Source of the DNA: Psococerastis gibbosa
Lineage: Eukaryota > Arthropoda > Insecta > Psocodea > Psocidae
Length of the DNA: 64,000 nt
NCBI GenBank assembly: GCA_963971405.1
Contig: OZ020492.1
Span: 14,310,151 to 14,374,150 of the forward strand
Direction of reading: 5' to 3'
Shown here: positions 44,628 through 56,700 of the stretch, piece by piece
Layout: the number at the start of each line of letters is the position of its first letter
Numbering within the stretch: the first letter of the stretch is position 1
Made by a program: the position numbers and the translations under genes
Notes under the pieces: model-generated
Seen by the model: only the letters and a program-made list of their open reading frames with translations
Told to the model about the DNA's origin: nothing
The model's database searches: none

Positions 44628-44869
44628 TTAAATCTGCAGTTTAGTCGCGTGAATAGAGCATGAAATGCATTGCAATGCTTTTTAAAACTTTGACAAGATA
44701 ATAACGTATATTACTTTATTTATACTGAGTTAGCAACAGAGTAGAAATCTAAGTTTCCATTATATTTATGATTTTATTTTATTAATGATTTCATTTGATA
44801 CTACAGCAAATACTAAAGAACAATCCACTATAAAAAAAAAAAAAAAAAAAAAACAGAATTTGGCTATGC

Positions 44870-45128
44870 ATCGTTTATTTTTATTTCTGAAGGTTTACTT
44901 ACAGCCCATTTTATGTTTAATTTTTGCATTGGCAGATATAGCCAAATAAATTATTACTTATGACAAATTTTATGGAAGGAACATGATCTCAAAGGCATGT
45001 AAATAAAACAATCCTAGCTTAAAATATAAATTATCTTGCCAATGGGACGTTTGCCGTCCACTTTAAATGCATTTTCATCCGACTTGTTGAGCCACGTGGT
45101 AGCTTAACTTCGCCTAAATAAAGGACTT
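44870..45128 (+). repeat. Diverged relative of MITE C (right part)
   Basis: ttttatggaaggaaca, aaaggcatgtaaataaa, tgcattttcatccgactt and gtggtagcttaact follow the order of 18880-19030. A 20-odd bp poly-A at 44831-44852 lies just upstream. Confidence 0.65.
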
Positions 45129-45850
45129 ACCATTTTCAAATTATTGCGGCAGCAATTTAACTTGGCCAATGCTGAGAATCAATCAATTTACATTATGACA
45201 ATGACATAATTGTTATTGAGTACGAGGTGCGGTGTCTTTACATCATGTGTTTCAGCACAGCTTATACATGAACCTACATTATTGTTATTAATCATTTAGC
45301 TAATAAAACTATAATAGTTTTACTATGTCTATGTTATTATTGGACATTTCTTTTTGTTATTTTCATATTTTGTTATTTGTTATCTTAAAATTAAATAAAG
45401 ATGGCTACCCTTTTGTATTTCTGGTACCACGATAAACAGTTTTGCGCTATTTTTGATAAAATTTGAAAGTTAATAAAATATTTTCCGTCTTCTATTTTAA
45501 TTTTAAGCTTATCAGCCCTTAATTATCCTGCAACTTGAAGGCTATGCATACATGAGTACTAAAAGCACCAGAAATGTTCTATATTTTAACACATAAAAAT
45601 ATTTTGTATAATATAATATATAGTATATAAATCGGTATATATTTATACTATATATATAATAATTGGTTTGGCCACATTTTTTGAAGGCGTCAAAAAATTA
45701 TATATATATATATACCTACTTAAAATGCATCCATTTGTTTTGTTGTTTTTATTTCTAATAAAATATTCGCAAGTAGCCTGCTATGTAAAGTCACGGTAGG
45801 CTATGATTTTCTTGTAGCATATATTTCTGAACAAAACGTAGACTTGAATC
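45129..45850. other. No gene; TA-rich microsatellites
   Basis: AT-rich sequence with (TA)n at about 45608-45660 and 45701-45714. No gene or repeat family recognised. Confidence 0.4.
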
Positions 45851-45855
45851 AGAAA

Positions 45856-46060
45856 CATCCTAGGCTTAATGGCAATGTGGTAGCGTGCTTGTACTTGTGT
45901 GAGTCTCTACACACCTTGCGGTCGGAGACGTGTCGTAACTCGACACAAGTACCTTTTAGGTTACTTAGTGAGGCGACTGAAGAGGTTAACCGGATACATT
46001 CATTAAATTCTTTGTATGCGTTTAACCTTTTATTTAAAAAAAAGAAAAGTGTTGCATATC
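45856..46060 (+). mobile_element. A-tailed SINE-like repeat (family S2), copy 1
   Basis: Reads gtggtagcgtgcttgtactt, gtgagtctctacacacc, gtcgtaactcgacac, gaagaggttaaccggataca, ttcattaaattctttgtatg, then an A-rich tail. Other copies are at 50715-50806 and 52375-52560. Confidence 0.65.
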
Positions 46061-46149
46061 CTCTCTGTAGCGACTAGCGAAAAATTGCCTTATTCGCCCG
46101 GCGCTACGGGTTTGTCTTTCAGACAGAATTTCAATGCATAATGGGCTGT

Positions 46150-46830
46150 CTCAAAGAACCGGTCTGAGTTTACTCGAACATGCTTTCCAATTTATCAATT
46201 AGGCTAGTAGATAGAGATTTCATGGTAAAATATTTTCCAATGGTTAAATTTAGGAACTCCCAGAAGGGGGGGGGGGTCCATCGGACGTCCCTCTGGCTCC
46301 GGCCCTCTAAAACCTAAAATATAGTCTGGAGGTAGAAATCATCGATAGAAAGGTTCCGCATCAAAATTATTTTTTAGTAATTAATCATGAAAATTGACAT
46401 ATTTTTATTTTTTTACCCCAAGAAGCAAAATATCAAGGGGCAAGCGACCCACCGCGTTTTGTAAACATTAATATTGACTACAAATATAACTATGTGAATT
46501 TAAAAGAAATCGTTGGAGCTGTTTTGGATAAATAGTTCTTTTAGACATTTTTTGAGAAATAATGTTTTTTTAGTTTTTTGAAAATAAAACCCCCAAGAAT
46601 ATTTTTTTCCCGAGGTATGATTCGTGTGAACCTGCATGCCAAATTTAATTGAAATCGACCGAGTAATTTGCCCAGAAACCGATGAACCGACAGAGCGACA
46701 GACAGACAAAAAGAAATTCGTAGAAAACACTTTTTTTGGTTCCTGGGACCTCAAATATCCGTAAATCCGTTGAAATCTCGGAATTGGAAATATAGACCAT
46801 CACAAAGCTTTCCTTTTAAATAAATTAGGA
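46150..46830 (+). repeat. Composite V, poly-G, R block
   Basis: V at 46150-46250, an 11-base G run at about 46267-46277, then R at 46285-46815 with gaaatcatcgatagaaagg, ggggcaagcgaccc, tttaattgaaatcgaccgag and ggttcctgggacctcaaata. Same order as the inside of the hAT at 5910-8046 read in reverse. No hAT termini remain here. Confidence 0.8.
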
Positions 46831-46839
46831 CTTTTTCGT

Positions 46840-46965
46840 TGTTTCTATTACTAAGTCAACCTAGCGTAGTTAGGGCTATAAAGCCTTCTCTTACACTCAA
46901 CTAGGAAAACCCGGGAACGCCTGCTTTACATGCCCTCCGAAGCATGGGCAGAAAATGCAGCTAGT
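46840..46965 (-). mobile_element. SINE S1, 3' part
   Basis: Minus strand: tgcttcggagggcatgtaaa, gcaggcgttcccggg, agggctttatagccctaact, ggttgacttagtaatag. Promoter half missing. Confidence 0.75.
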
Positions 46966-46969
46966 TTCC

Positions 46970-47905
46970 TTATACTACGTATAAATTGAAAAGCAACAAG
47001 CTAGTATACAATCATTTAACATTTTTAGTCACTTCTGGGAGATCCAAAATTTGTATTTTTATGGTGCCGTATATACATTTTCACTTTACTTACTTTCTTG
47101 GGATCATGCGTCTATTAAGTTAATTGGTTTATTGTAAGAGTGGACCGAAAAGCCCCGAATTCGCCCATATCGAAAATAAAGAAAATTTTCTTTCTTTCTT
47201 ATTAACGAAGGTTTGATGAGTTATATTTGTGATTTCAAAGAATACTGTCAAAAATGTACGCTGTGAGTACTATTTAGGTACCCTAACTTAAGAGATATGG
47301 AAATATTAAATCTATTGAATAACACTTAAATAACTTCTCAGCAAAAACCCCTCAGCCTGCTTCAACTTGCATAATCCTGAGACAAGAGTGCCATAGTGAC
47401 TGCAGTACCAATAGCCATGAAAGGAGTGTATGCGACTAGTCTAAAAACAGGGGGGGGGCTTACAAGTAAATTTAAAAATGACTTCATATTTATATCATAT
47501 ATTATACAAGTATAATTAATTTTTATTTATTTAAAAAAACAAAAAACAAAAACGTAAATACAATAGCCAGGTGTCTCTCAGCATCATGAATTGTAGCACG
47601 TCGATGTCGATGTCACGATTCGACTAAACACACGTACGGCTTCTCCGTGTAACTACTAACAGCCCGCTAACCTTAGGTACGCTGTTGAGTTGGATGCAGT
47701 AACTTCAGCTTCTCGATCACACCTGCAGCGAACACACAAGCATCAGATTATATTCAAGCCTAACCGCACCGGAATTAATCTCGTGGCACACTACACATGC
47801 AGGCTATGAGATTGAAAATCAAATTTCCCATTAAATATTGATAATAGCGCTAGATGAGGACTTCAACTCTACATTTTGACAATCAGCACATTTCAAGCAG
47901 ACACA
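46970..47905. other. No gene recognised
   Basis: Nothing firm; short ORFs and a G run near 47452. Confidence 0.35.
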
Positions 47906-47911
47906 CTGCAG

Positions 47912-48165
47912 TAGTGGCGTAATTGTAAAAAATATTTTTTTTTTTGGGGGGGGTGGCAACCCCAGATTGCCTTTAGCTATCAACGTCTTGGCGCAGGCAG
48001 AAGCCTGAGACGACGTTGAGTTCTACCAACCAAAATGGTTAAGGCTGACTGCTGATCCGAACATCTATTAGATGGGAAATTATGAATTACAACAACTCAC
48101 ATTAGTTAATTTCGTCTCATATTTCCTTATTTCGGGGTACATCCTACGCCATTAAGCCACATGGA
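47912..48165. mobile_element. Repeat W, hAT-type MITE with poly-G, copy 1
   Basis: CAGTAGTGGCGTAATTG at the left and tacgccattaagccac at the right are near-inverted and recall CAGTGGCGTA-type hAT termini. T and G runs follow the left end and ttatttcgggg precedes the right end. The middle (agctatcaacgtcttg, gacgacgttgagttctacca) is shared with 51215-51450. Confidence 0.65.
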
Positions 48166-48254
48166 CTTCATTCTGTAGTCCCATTTCAATAATCTTCCCT
48201 CCAAAATAATATAAATAAAAAACAGATGTAATCAGATTTACTTTGGACAATACA

Positions 48255-48365
48255 CCCTATTAAAAATGAAATGAAAATGAAAACGACTTTATTGCAAATG
48301 AACAAAAGGCGAACAATAAGACTATAAAGTCTTGTTTTCATGCTAACCTTAAGGGTAGTCATTGT
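48255..48365 (-). mobile_element. LINE 3' tail ending in (ATTTC)n, reverse copy
   Basis: Minus strand matches 15520-15655: ccttaaggttagcatgaaaa, caagactttatagtcttatt, caataaagtcg, then ATTTC units. Confidence 0.65.
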
Positions 48366-48369
48366 TGAT

Positions 48370-49390
48370 ATTATCGAGTTAAAAACGTTATCAAAGTTAC
48401 CGCACATCGTGAATAGACCTCTGGGTGTTGCAGGTTCACAAATAAGATAAACAGATTTGGTAGCGGCTGACATTCCATTAACCTATCGAAGCAGGACCGC
48501 TTTAACAGATCCACTTGTTTTAACCCAGAAGTGCGTTTAGCTAACACGCTGGTATTACAATTAAGAGGAAGCTGACTGACCTTAGCTATTGTCATATTGA
48601 CCCCAAAATAGGTTATTTTACATTGTTTTGTTTAATTTAATACAGAAGCTGTCAAGGTTGACTTACCAAAATCGTTCCATGGAACTTCGTGGATTTTGAA
48701 GCTAGGAATGGTCATCAGGATGGAGATAAATGAGCGGACGTCTAATGCGATGGCCTAGACGAATGTTTTGGTCCGTTGGTTTTGGAGCTTACTACGAAAG
48801 CGGAGCTACTGAAAAATAAAACGAATAACAGTATCTGCGCTCGGCTACTAGCACGTCAGATACCTGACTTTCTCCACTACCAACTCTGTCAGCGTCAGTG
48901 CAACAGCAATCTTCACTCGCCGGCAAGTCCATAATAACGTCTTTTAGATGCAATACTTGTTTTACATTTGGGATACATTTTTTCACATTTTCTCACGTTA
49001 CCGGAGAAAGCTGCACCTTAAATCATTCACCTCTCTTGATTTTTAACATGACGTTTATTGGTACAATGCACATTAAGTTACCCGGTTAAATCTTATGTCG
49101 TCAAGGTAGCGGGGAAACTATAAGCACCATTACCTGCATCTTCTAGACTTCTCAAACTTGAAACTCATTTGTCGAGCTGCTTGCATCAAAATATCAGAAA
49201 TATTTCATTCATGCACACGTCGGACACTGATGGACTGCAAAAGGTTACCTCGGAGACCAAAGTTGCGCTGATTGCACAGGTGGGCTGTTCAGTCTTGAAA
49301 TACAGGACTGCAGGCAGAGAAGTCTTCTATTTTTCCAGAATTAGCCGGTGACTCTCAAAACGCTGCAATTCAAAGACATAATTTCAGTGC
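48370..49390. other. No gene recognised
   Basis: A minus-strand ORF (48792-48986, MDLPASEDCCCTDADRV) is only mildly coding-like. Nothing else seen. Confidence 0.3.
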
Positions 49391-49394
49391 TAAA

Positions 49395-49600
49395 AGGTAG
49401 TAAGGTAAAAGTAAGGAATACTGAACGGCACCATCATGTTCCGATGCAAGACGGTGCCTTCCAGTATTCCTTCCTGAAATTTCTCAAGGAATGGTGGCCG
49501 AACGGACTAGAACAAGACTGCTTCTGTTGCGAGCAAAATGACGTTATATCCGTTCTTGTTCCAACTATATCAGTAATATTTTCCACATTTCCTTTGTAAT
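49395..49600 (+). repeat. Repeat Y, copy 1
   Basis: gtaaggaatactgaacggca, gatgcaagacggtgcc, cagtattccttcctg and atggtggccgaacgg parallel 50265-50465. A poly-A of about 24 (49612-49634) follows, so retroposition is possible. Confidence 0.6.
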
Positions 49601-50264
49601 ACTTCGCCATTAAAAAAAAAAAAAAAAAAAAAATGCTTTGTCAAGTTCTACTAAAAATTCTGTTCGACTTACTACAAGAGTGCCTGTCTTCATCCATTTC
49701 TCTTACAACTTCTCCCAAAAAAGGCAAGAAGTCAGCAGCATGAGGAAAGCTGCATAAACTTGGGTGATACGGTAAACAGGCTGATAGGGGCCCATTATTT
49801 CGTATAAACTGCTTACCTTTCACTCGTAGACGTCTAATCAATGCAGCTGATAGTGGCAGCCACTCGAAAGCTCTCGAAATTATTAAATCCCTTGTAGAAG
49901 ATATCTATAGAGCCATCATCGCAATCATCCAATCAACCTTTTTTTCATGTTGTCGCAAAAAAGTACCACCCTCGAACCGAAAACTGGAAGCCATTTTAAC
50001 CAAGGCACTTCATCTTGTTTCGCCAATGTATCGTCATCTGCACGTCAACAAAGACGTGAAAATGCGAAATAACCACTGGAAAAATAAAAGTATGTTAGCC
50101 TTTAGGTAGGTACCGGCACTGCCATCTACCATGCAGTATTCCCTAACGAGACATCTCATGCGACGATGCGACCCGCCCTAAGAAAAGCCAACAAACCCAT
50201 CAAGGGTTCTGGCCTGAGGACTAGTAGGGGAAAATATTTCCCCAATTCAGGATGTTGCGGTCAA

Positions 50265-50465
50265 CAACATGGTCTCCGTAAGAAATACTGGACAGCACTG
50301 TGTTCCAATGCACGACGGTGCCGTCCAGCATTCAATCCTGATACTTCTCAAGCAATGGTGGCCAGAGGGGAGACTTAATAGAAGAAGACTACTTCCGTTG
50401 CGACTACAAATGATGTCACATTCGAACTCTTTTACCATATATTATTGCTCATTAAGGCTCTAGCT
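50265..50465 (+). repeat. Repeat Y, copy 2
   Basis: gtaagaaatactggacagca, caatgcacgacggtgcc, cagcattcaatcctg and atggtggccagaggg match copy 1 about 870 bp upstream. Confidence 0.6.
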
Positions 50466-50714
50466 TACAGGTTACTATCAAGTCTGGCATATACGGTACC
50501 TGTTAAAATGGGTGCCAAATGGAAGAAGGCGTTAAATAACATAGGCCTAAGTCACCAAGATTTATCATGGAAGTTGTTTTTGAAGAGTACGGTAGAAGAA
50601 GACAATTTAATTGTTACAGGTGGGTGAAACAGTTTTTATCGTGGAAAATGCTGTTAAAAGTTGAAATGTCCAGGAGAAGGCGGCAGGACGCATATTAAAA
50701 AAAAATTGAAAAAG

Positions 50715-50806
50715 GGCTAGAGCTACCTACAGAGGCTGCTGAAGAGGTTATGGGGATACATTCATTGAATTGTTTGTATGCGAATAATCTAAAAAAAAAA
50801 AAAAAA
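50715..50806 (+). mobile_element. SINE-like S2, copy 2 (3' part with poly-A)
   Basis: gaggctgctgaagaggttat, gatacattcattgaattg, tttgtatgcgaataatc and then 16 A. Confidence 0.7.
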
Positions 50807-52025
50807 ATCTTCCATGACAAAATCCGGGATTTATGTAATGCGACTAAACACGTTCTCCAACCGGGCGACCCTTTAATTCAAAGCATGCTTCACTTTGTCG
50901 AATTCTCGCTTACTCACTGGTGGCAACATTTGTTGGTTTTGATCAACGGTAATATAATGGAATAGATGGAGCCTAACTAAGTATTAACGTTAGCGGGCAA
51001 ACGTACGGGAAAGTTTGCAGGGTTGCAACATTAAAAAAAATAGTGACAAATAAAAAACAAATGAACAATGAAGGGATGACAAAAGAAGCTTGGCACTGGG
51101 CCACTGGTCATGGTAATAACTTCATATTGACTGTGTTGGGCTTTTATCGAGCACCAACCCCCACTTCGACTAGGAAACCAATTTCTTTCTGCTTCATTGC
51201 ATACATCAAAGGCTCCAGAGGCGTATATATTACATATTTGGGTGGGGGGACAAAACAGGATAACCTCTAGCTATCAACTTCTTGTCCGGGCAGAGACCCA
51301 AGACGACACTGAGTTCCACCAACTAAGCCACTAACATCTCACTACTGACCCGAACATATTAGATTTGGAAAATTATGCATTGCAACAAGTGACATTAATT
51401 AATTTCGTCTTACATTTTCCCATTTCGGGAGGGGCCCACTTAATGGCTGTCGCGATGGGAAACTCAGAGACAAGCTAGTGGACGATTTACTACATTAACT
51501 CCAAACGCCACCGCTATTTGGAACATTCGTTGGGAAAGCGGTCCTCCAAACCATTTGGCAAAATGCCATCCTCTGGAATTTGGCCTTTGACATTGGCTAC
51601 CCCTGGATCGCACCAAATTGGGTGGGTTTAAATATTTTTTTTCCTTAATTTAATAAAGTTACAAATATTTGGTCTCGCCGATTGGTAGAGCACTATTACG
51701 TACATATTACTAAGAGGTTTCTATTTAGTGTTGGTGCAGTGGGTTTTTCATGAAAATGATGGGCCTAAGAAATTTACTACTTTATTACTGAAGTATTAAA
51801 TTAAATTAACCATATAAACCAACCTAAATTGCGGTGAACCCATGTCAACGGTAGCTTCGATCATCTGTAGTCGACGACCTTATGGCCGAGCGGCTGAAGA
51901 TGGCTTCGACATGTGCACCGAGTGTCGGCTGGTAGAACACCCAAAACCGTGTGGTTAGCCATCCGAGGGGGAAAAAGACCTAGAGGGAAGATGTGCCGAT
52001 CAGTTCCATTTCACATCTACACGAA
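50807..52025. other. Mostly unrecognised; repeat W copy 2 at 51215-51450
   Basis: Only the W copy (agctatcaacttcttgtc, gacgacactgagttccacca, catttcgggagg) was recognised. The ORF at 51913-52101 (AIRGGKRPRGKMCRSV) resembles neither a host gene nor a complete LINE tail, but short LINE remains are possible. Confidence 0.45.
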
Positions 52026-52029
52026 GGAA

Positions 52030-52360
52030 AGTCTTCTGGAAGATAAAAGTGTAAATTCCAAACAACTTACCTTATTTGTGGCAGCCCGTCACACCTTCTA
52101 ATCGCACCCTGTAGACGACACAGTTTTAAAGGGCTGCACATGGCTGGAACTGGGCGGCAGCTATGTCTTGCATTCCAATGTCGATGACGGGAAGTGTATA
52201 CTGAAAGGAAAAAAAAATGTTTGAGGCATAGCTAGTAAAATTACAGCCAAATTATCATACTTCCTCCACTGTTTTCTCAAAAACATGGACGATAACAACC
52301 ATCGGATGTACAATAGATGTCGGCCCGCGAAGTGGGGTTGTGCCCGAATACCAAAGTTAC
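52030..52360 (-). repeat. Repeat X, copy 1
   Basis: gtgtaaattccaaacaactt, ccttatttgtggcag, atcgcaccctg, attccaatgtcgatgacg, gaagtgtatactgaaaggaa and ttacagccaaattatcatac are shared with 60030-60345, and in part with 62900-63010. Read on the minus strand, a cctttcag acceptor precedes the conserved TATACACTTC and a gtaagt-type donor follows the block, so this may be a decayed exon family rather than a transposon. Confidence 0.6.
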
Positions 52361-52374
52361 GACTAAGCACGATT

Positions 52375-52560
52375 TTTTTTTGAAGATTATTCGCATACAA
52401 ACAATTCAATGAATGTATCCGAATAACCTCTTCAGCCACCTCTGTAAGTAATACCTGTGTTGAGTTACGACAGGTTCACGATCGCATGGTGTGTAGAGAC
52501 TCGCACAAGTACGAACAAGCTACCACTATGCCATCGAAGGCCATTAAGGGCCGAATATTC
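52375..52560 (-). mobile_element. SINE-like S2, copy 3
   Basis: Minus strand has a perfect A-box-like TGGCATAGTGG, then tagcttgttcgtacttg, gtgcgagtctctacacacc, and the conserved 3' part ending caaaaaaaaatc. The A box supports a tRNA-type Pol III origin. Confidence 0.7.
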
Positions 52561-52904
52561 GGTGCAGATGCTTCCGCAAGCATGATACCTATGCCAGACC
52601 CGGCTGCAAGACTGCAGATGGCCGCAAAGATCGCAAGGAATACCCTCAGGTGGTCAACAAACGCAAAACTATAACCCCCAGTGAAACTGGAAATCGACCC
52701 GGGACCTACTGGTAAAAAGCTAAATATTTTATGTGTTGATTGGTACCTCTCCCTTAAAACTTGTAAATATGCATACATCACTTGTCAGCATGGCCGTCAA
52801 ATAAATAATTATTATGCATTTTTAATTTTCAATTGGAGGATTCGTGGCTATTATGGTTGATAGGCTACAACATGGGAAAACAATGATAAGTAAGTAAAAA
52901 GTCC

Positions 52905-53040
52905 CATATCATGTTATTTATGTAAAATGTTCCCAATGGTTTGGTTATCCTTATAGCGGTAAGAGCGGGCTAAGCATTGGAAATTTTGTTTGTTTTTTGG
53001 GAAAACTATTGCTCTTATCAAATTTGAGCAAACTAGATTC
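52905..53040 (+). repeat. Repeat Z, copy 1
   Basis: tcccatatcatgt, tgtaaaatgttcccaat, tttggttat, gggaaaactattgct and ttatcaaatttgagc recur at 57945-58072. The two copies bracket the Copia fossil, but at unequal distances. Confidence 0.7.
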
Positions 53041-53758
53041 CAGTTCCTCGTAAAAAAATTGGTTGTCTGTAAAGTCGGTTTACGGACGACTGTTTAACGT
53101 GACACCGTCAAAAAAATAGTCCCGTCCCTGGTTCAGGCTCATAGTCCATTAGTTCGAGAAAGTTCAAAACCTGGCAAAATGGCTTCCTCAATATATACAC
53201 GTGTGCTCCCCGGGCCATATAATAATTTGTGGTAAACCGGAGCGGATCAATTCAAGAACTTAACCCCCCTTTGCTCAATAAAGAATCTTCCCGTCACAGG
53301 TCTCAAATCTTAACCATTTCAAAAATTAAAAATAAATAAAAGAATTAAAATAGAAACAAATAAATAAATAAATTGTTGTAATAAGCAATGAAAACCACAT
53401 TAACTAAGATGCGGCGTAACGAAAAAATGGGACAATGAACATGGGACTGTAACGCTTTTTACTGCATGCACCCAGTGTTCCAGCCAGCGTTCATCGATTT
53501 ATTAGACGTTGTCTGTTAAATATTGAAATAAAATAATACAAAATTAATCAGCAAACTCTTGACAGGAAATCATGTATTGGCGGGAAAAGCACGAAGCAGA
53601 ATACTTTTATTTTTATAATTTCCTGAACACACATGTCAATAAGATGGAGTAATAAATATGACCACGTTATAATGGGAATAAACCTGGCGTTTTATATTGA
53701 TAATTCATTAAAACCTCAAGAGGTTATGGGGACCAGGCGTTTTTACGGTGAATAAGAA

Positions 53759-56700
53759 ATGGAAGAAATACAAGGTAATGAAAAACTTAAGTCGCAGGAG
53801 AATTATACCTTGTGGAAATTCCAGGTAGACGTAACCTTGAAAGCCAAAGGCTTATACGGTATCGTATCAGGAACTGAGAAATTGTCATCAATTGACCCGA
53901 AAGACATTAAAAACATTGAACTTTGGAAAATCACTGATGCAAAGGCATCCCAAATCATTATTTCCACTATGGAACGGAGTCCACTGGTATACACATAATG
54001 GCTTTGTCACAGGCAGAGGACATGTACAAAGCTTTAAGAGACATTTACGAACGCGACACTTACGAAATAAAGTGTGCATTAATGAAAAGCTTCTATGATT
54101 ATAATATAAAGGCTACTAACGTATTAGGCAGTGTAGCGGAAATTCTAAATATAGTTCATAGATTAAAAGGCTTGAAGGAAAGCATAAATGATGAAATGGT
54201 GCTGACAAAAATTCTATCATCGTTGCCTTAGGAATATAAGCACTTCAATGTTGCATGGGATTGGGATGGAAAAGAAATTGTCAAATTTAATTGTACGAAT
54301 AACAAAAGAAAATACACAGATGAAACAGGAAGCAAAAAAAGATGAAGCAGTTGCTTTTAAAAGTCAAGGACAATTTCAAAACAAGCAAACAAAATTAATT
54401 AAATGTTATGGCTGCGGCGGACTAGGCCATAAAATATCTTCATGTGGAAAGAAGAAGCAGCAGAAGAGCTGTACGTACTGTAACCGCACAAATCACGATT
54501 CTACGTCATGGTTTTACAAAGACAAGGAGCTACATTGTACAATTTGCAAGCGTAGAAACCACCGTACTGACCAATGTTACTATAAGAAGGATAGAGATAC
54601 CGAAGAAAAGATAGTTATGTATCCTTTTACGTTGGTAACTCAGGTAATTTTTAGACAGCGGATCGAACTGTCACTTAGTAAATAATGATCGTTGCCTGAT
54701 AAATTTTAATGTGAAAAAGAAAGTTTAAAAATAAAAATTGCAGACAATAAAAAATTTTAACTACTGAGAAAGTAGGCAATGCTGTATTTAGTGAATGTAT
54801 GCTAAATGATGTACACTTTGCACCTAATTTGTCGAAAAATTTACTTTCTGTTCCAAAAATTACTGAAAATGGTCGAACAGTAATCTTTACAGAAAGAAAC
54901 GTAATTGTTAAAAAGGATGATACTATTGTATTAAAAGGTGAAAAACAAAGTAATGGTTTGTATACAGTGAACCTGAATTTAATTGAAAATCAAGCGTTTA
55001 TTTCTAATGTAGACTCTAGTATTGAGTGGCATAAAAAGATGGATCATTTAAATTTTAAAGATCTTCAGAAACTGCATAGTCTGACTCAAGGTATGCCAAA
55101 CATTTCAGAGAAAAATAATGAACTCTGCAAAATATGTGTCGAATCAAAACAAACACGACTACCATTCAAAAGGCAGAGAGCCAGGGTAAATAGGCTTTTA
55201 GAGATTATACATTGTGATGTTTTAGGTCCAATAGATCCTTTGACTCATGATGGAAAGAGATTCGTACTTACCTGTTTGGATGACTACAGTCAATTCGGGA
55301 TGATTTATTTACTAAAAAGGAAAATTGAAATAGAAGAAGGTCTGAAATACTATATAAGGGAGGCAGAAGTTTTTACAGGTAAAAGGGTTCACAAAATAAG
55401 ATGCGACAATAGAGGAGAATTTACTGCTAGGTCTCCAACATCATGGTGTCGCAAAAGGGGTATAATATTCGATTATATTGTACCCTATTCACCAGAATTA
55501 AATGGTAAGGTATAAATCGAGTATTAACATAGCGTACTCGAGCGTTACTGTTAGAAAGTAAGGTAGGAAAAGAAATGTGTGGTGAAGCTAAGTATGTAGC
55601 TATGTACCTAGTAAATAGAACCCCGACTTCAACTCTAGACTGTACTCCGTACGAAAAATGGTTTGGTGAAAAACCTAATTTAAGTAGATTAATAGTATTT
55701 GGTTCACTTGCGTGTGGGAAAGTTATCTCACATGTGGGAAAATTAGACAGTAGAAGTAAACCATATATTTTTGTTGGATAGAGTAATAATTGCTACCGTT
55801 TATGGGACGCAGACAACAGAAAAGTAATAAGGTCAAGAGACGTAGTAGTTTTTCCACACATAAAGAAAAACTTAAAATTATTTGAAAAAATTGTAACAGA
55901 AAATTTAACAACAAATGGAAGTTAAAATCAAGAAGAATGTGTTGAGACAGAAGAAGAGCAAGAAGACTGCAGTGAAAGTTAACTGGAAAAACCCTGACCA
56001 GAGAGATATAAGTGGAGACCTGACAGGTATGGCTTTAACGAAAGCGATTTTGATTTCGAAAATGATTGTTTATTATCCTATAGGCAAGCTATTGAAGGTC
56101 CAGATAAGGAAAAATGGATGAAAGCAATTGAGGACGAAAAAAAGTCCCTACAAGAGAACAACACTTGGCTGTTAGTCATGTCATGTAGAGTAGCGGTACG
56201 GACTCTGACTTTCACCCGAAAGATTGTTGGTTCGAGTCCTACACTTCCTACATTTTCTGGCCATGCTTCGGAGGGCATGTCAAGTAGACGGTCCCGGGTC
56301 TTCCTAGTTGAGTGTAAGAGAGGGCTTTAAAGCCCTAACTCCGCTAGGTTGGCTTAGTAATCGAACAAAAAAGTCAATAGTCAATGTTAACCGAGGAGAA
56401 GCAAATGGGCAAACTATATTAACCAGTAAATGGGTATTAAAGGAAAAAGAAGATGGCAGATTTAAGGCACGAGTAGTAGTTAGAGGTTTCAATCAAGAGG
56501 ATGGTGTAGACTACTCTGAGACAATTAGTCCGGTAGTAAATTCCATAGCAGCCCAAAAGGGTTTAAAGTTAAAACATTTGACGTTAAGACGGTTTTCTTG
56601 TATGGGAAACTAGATGAACCTGTATACATGGAAGTACCTGAAGGGTATAATGTGTAAAATATAATATGCAAACTGCAAAACGCGCTTTACGGTCTAAAAC

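Noticed and set aside
48792-48986. Minus-strand ORF with CCCTDADR motif
   Set aside because: No splice context, family or repeat support; left as unrecognised sequence.
52476-52781. 101-codon minus-strand ORF with a signal-peptide-like VFLAIFAAICSLAAGSG
   Set aside because: Half of it is SINE S2 sequence and no downstream exon was found; the hydrophobic run alone is not enough.
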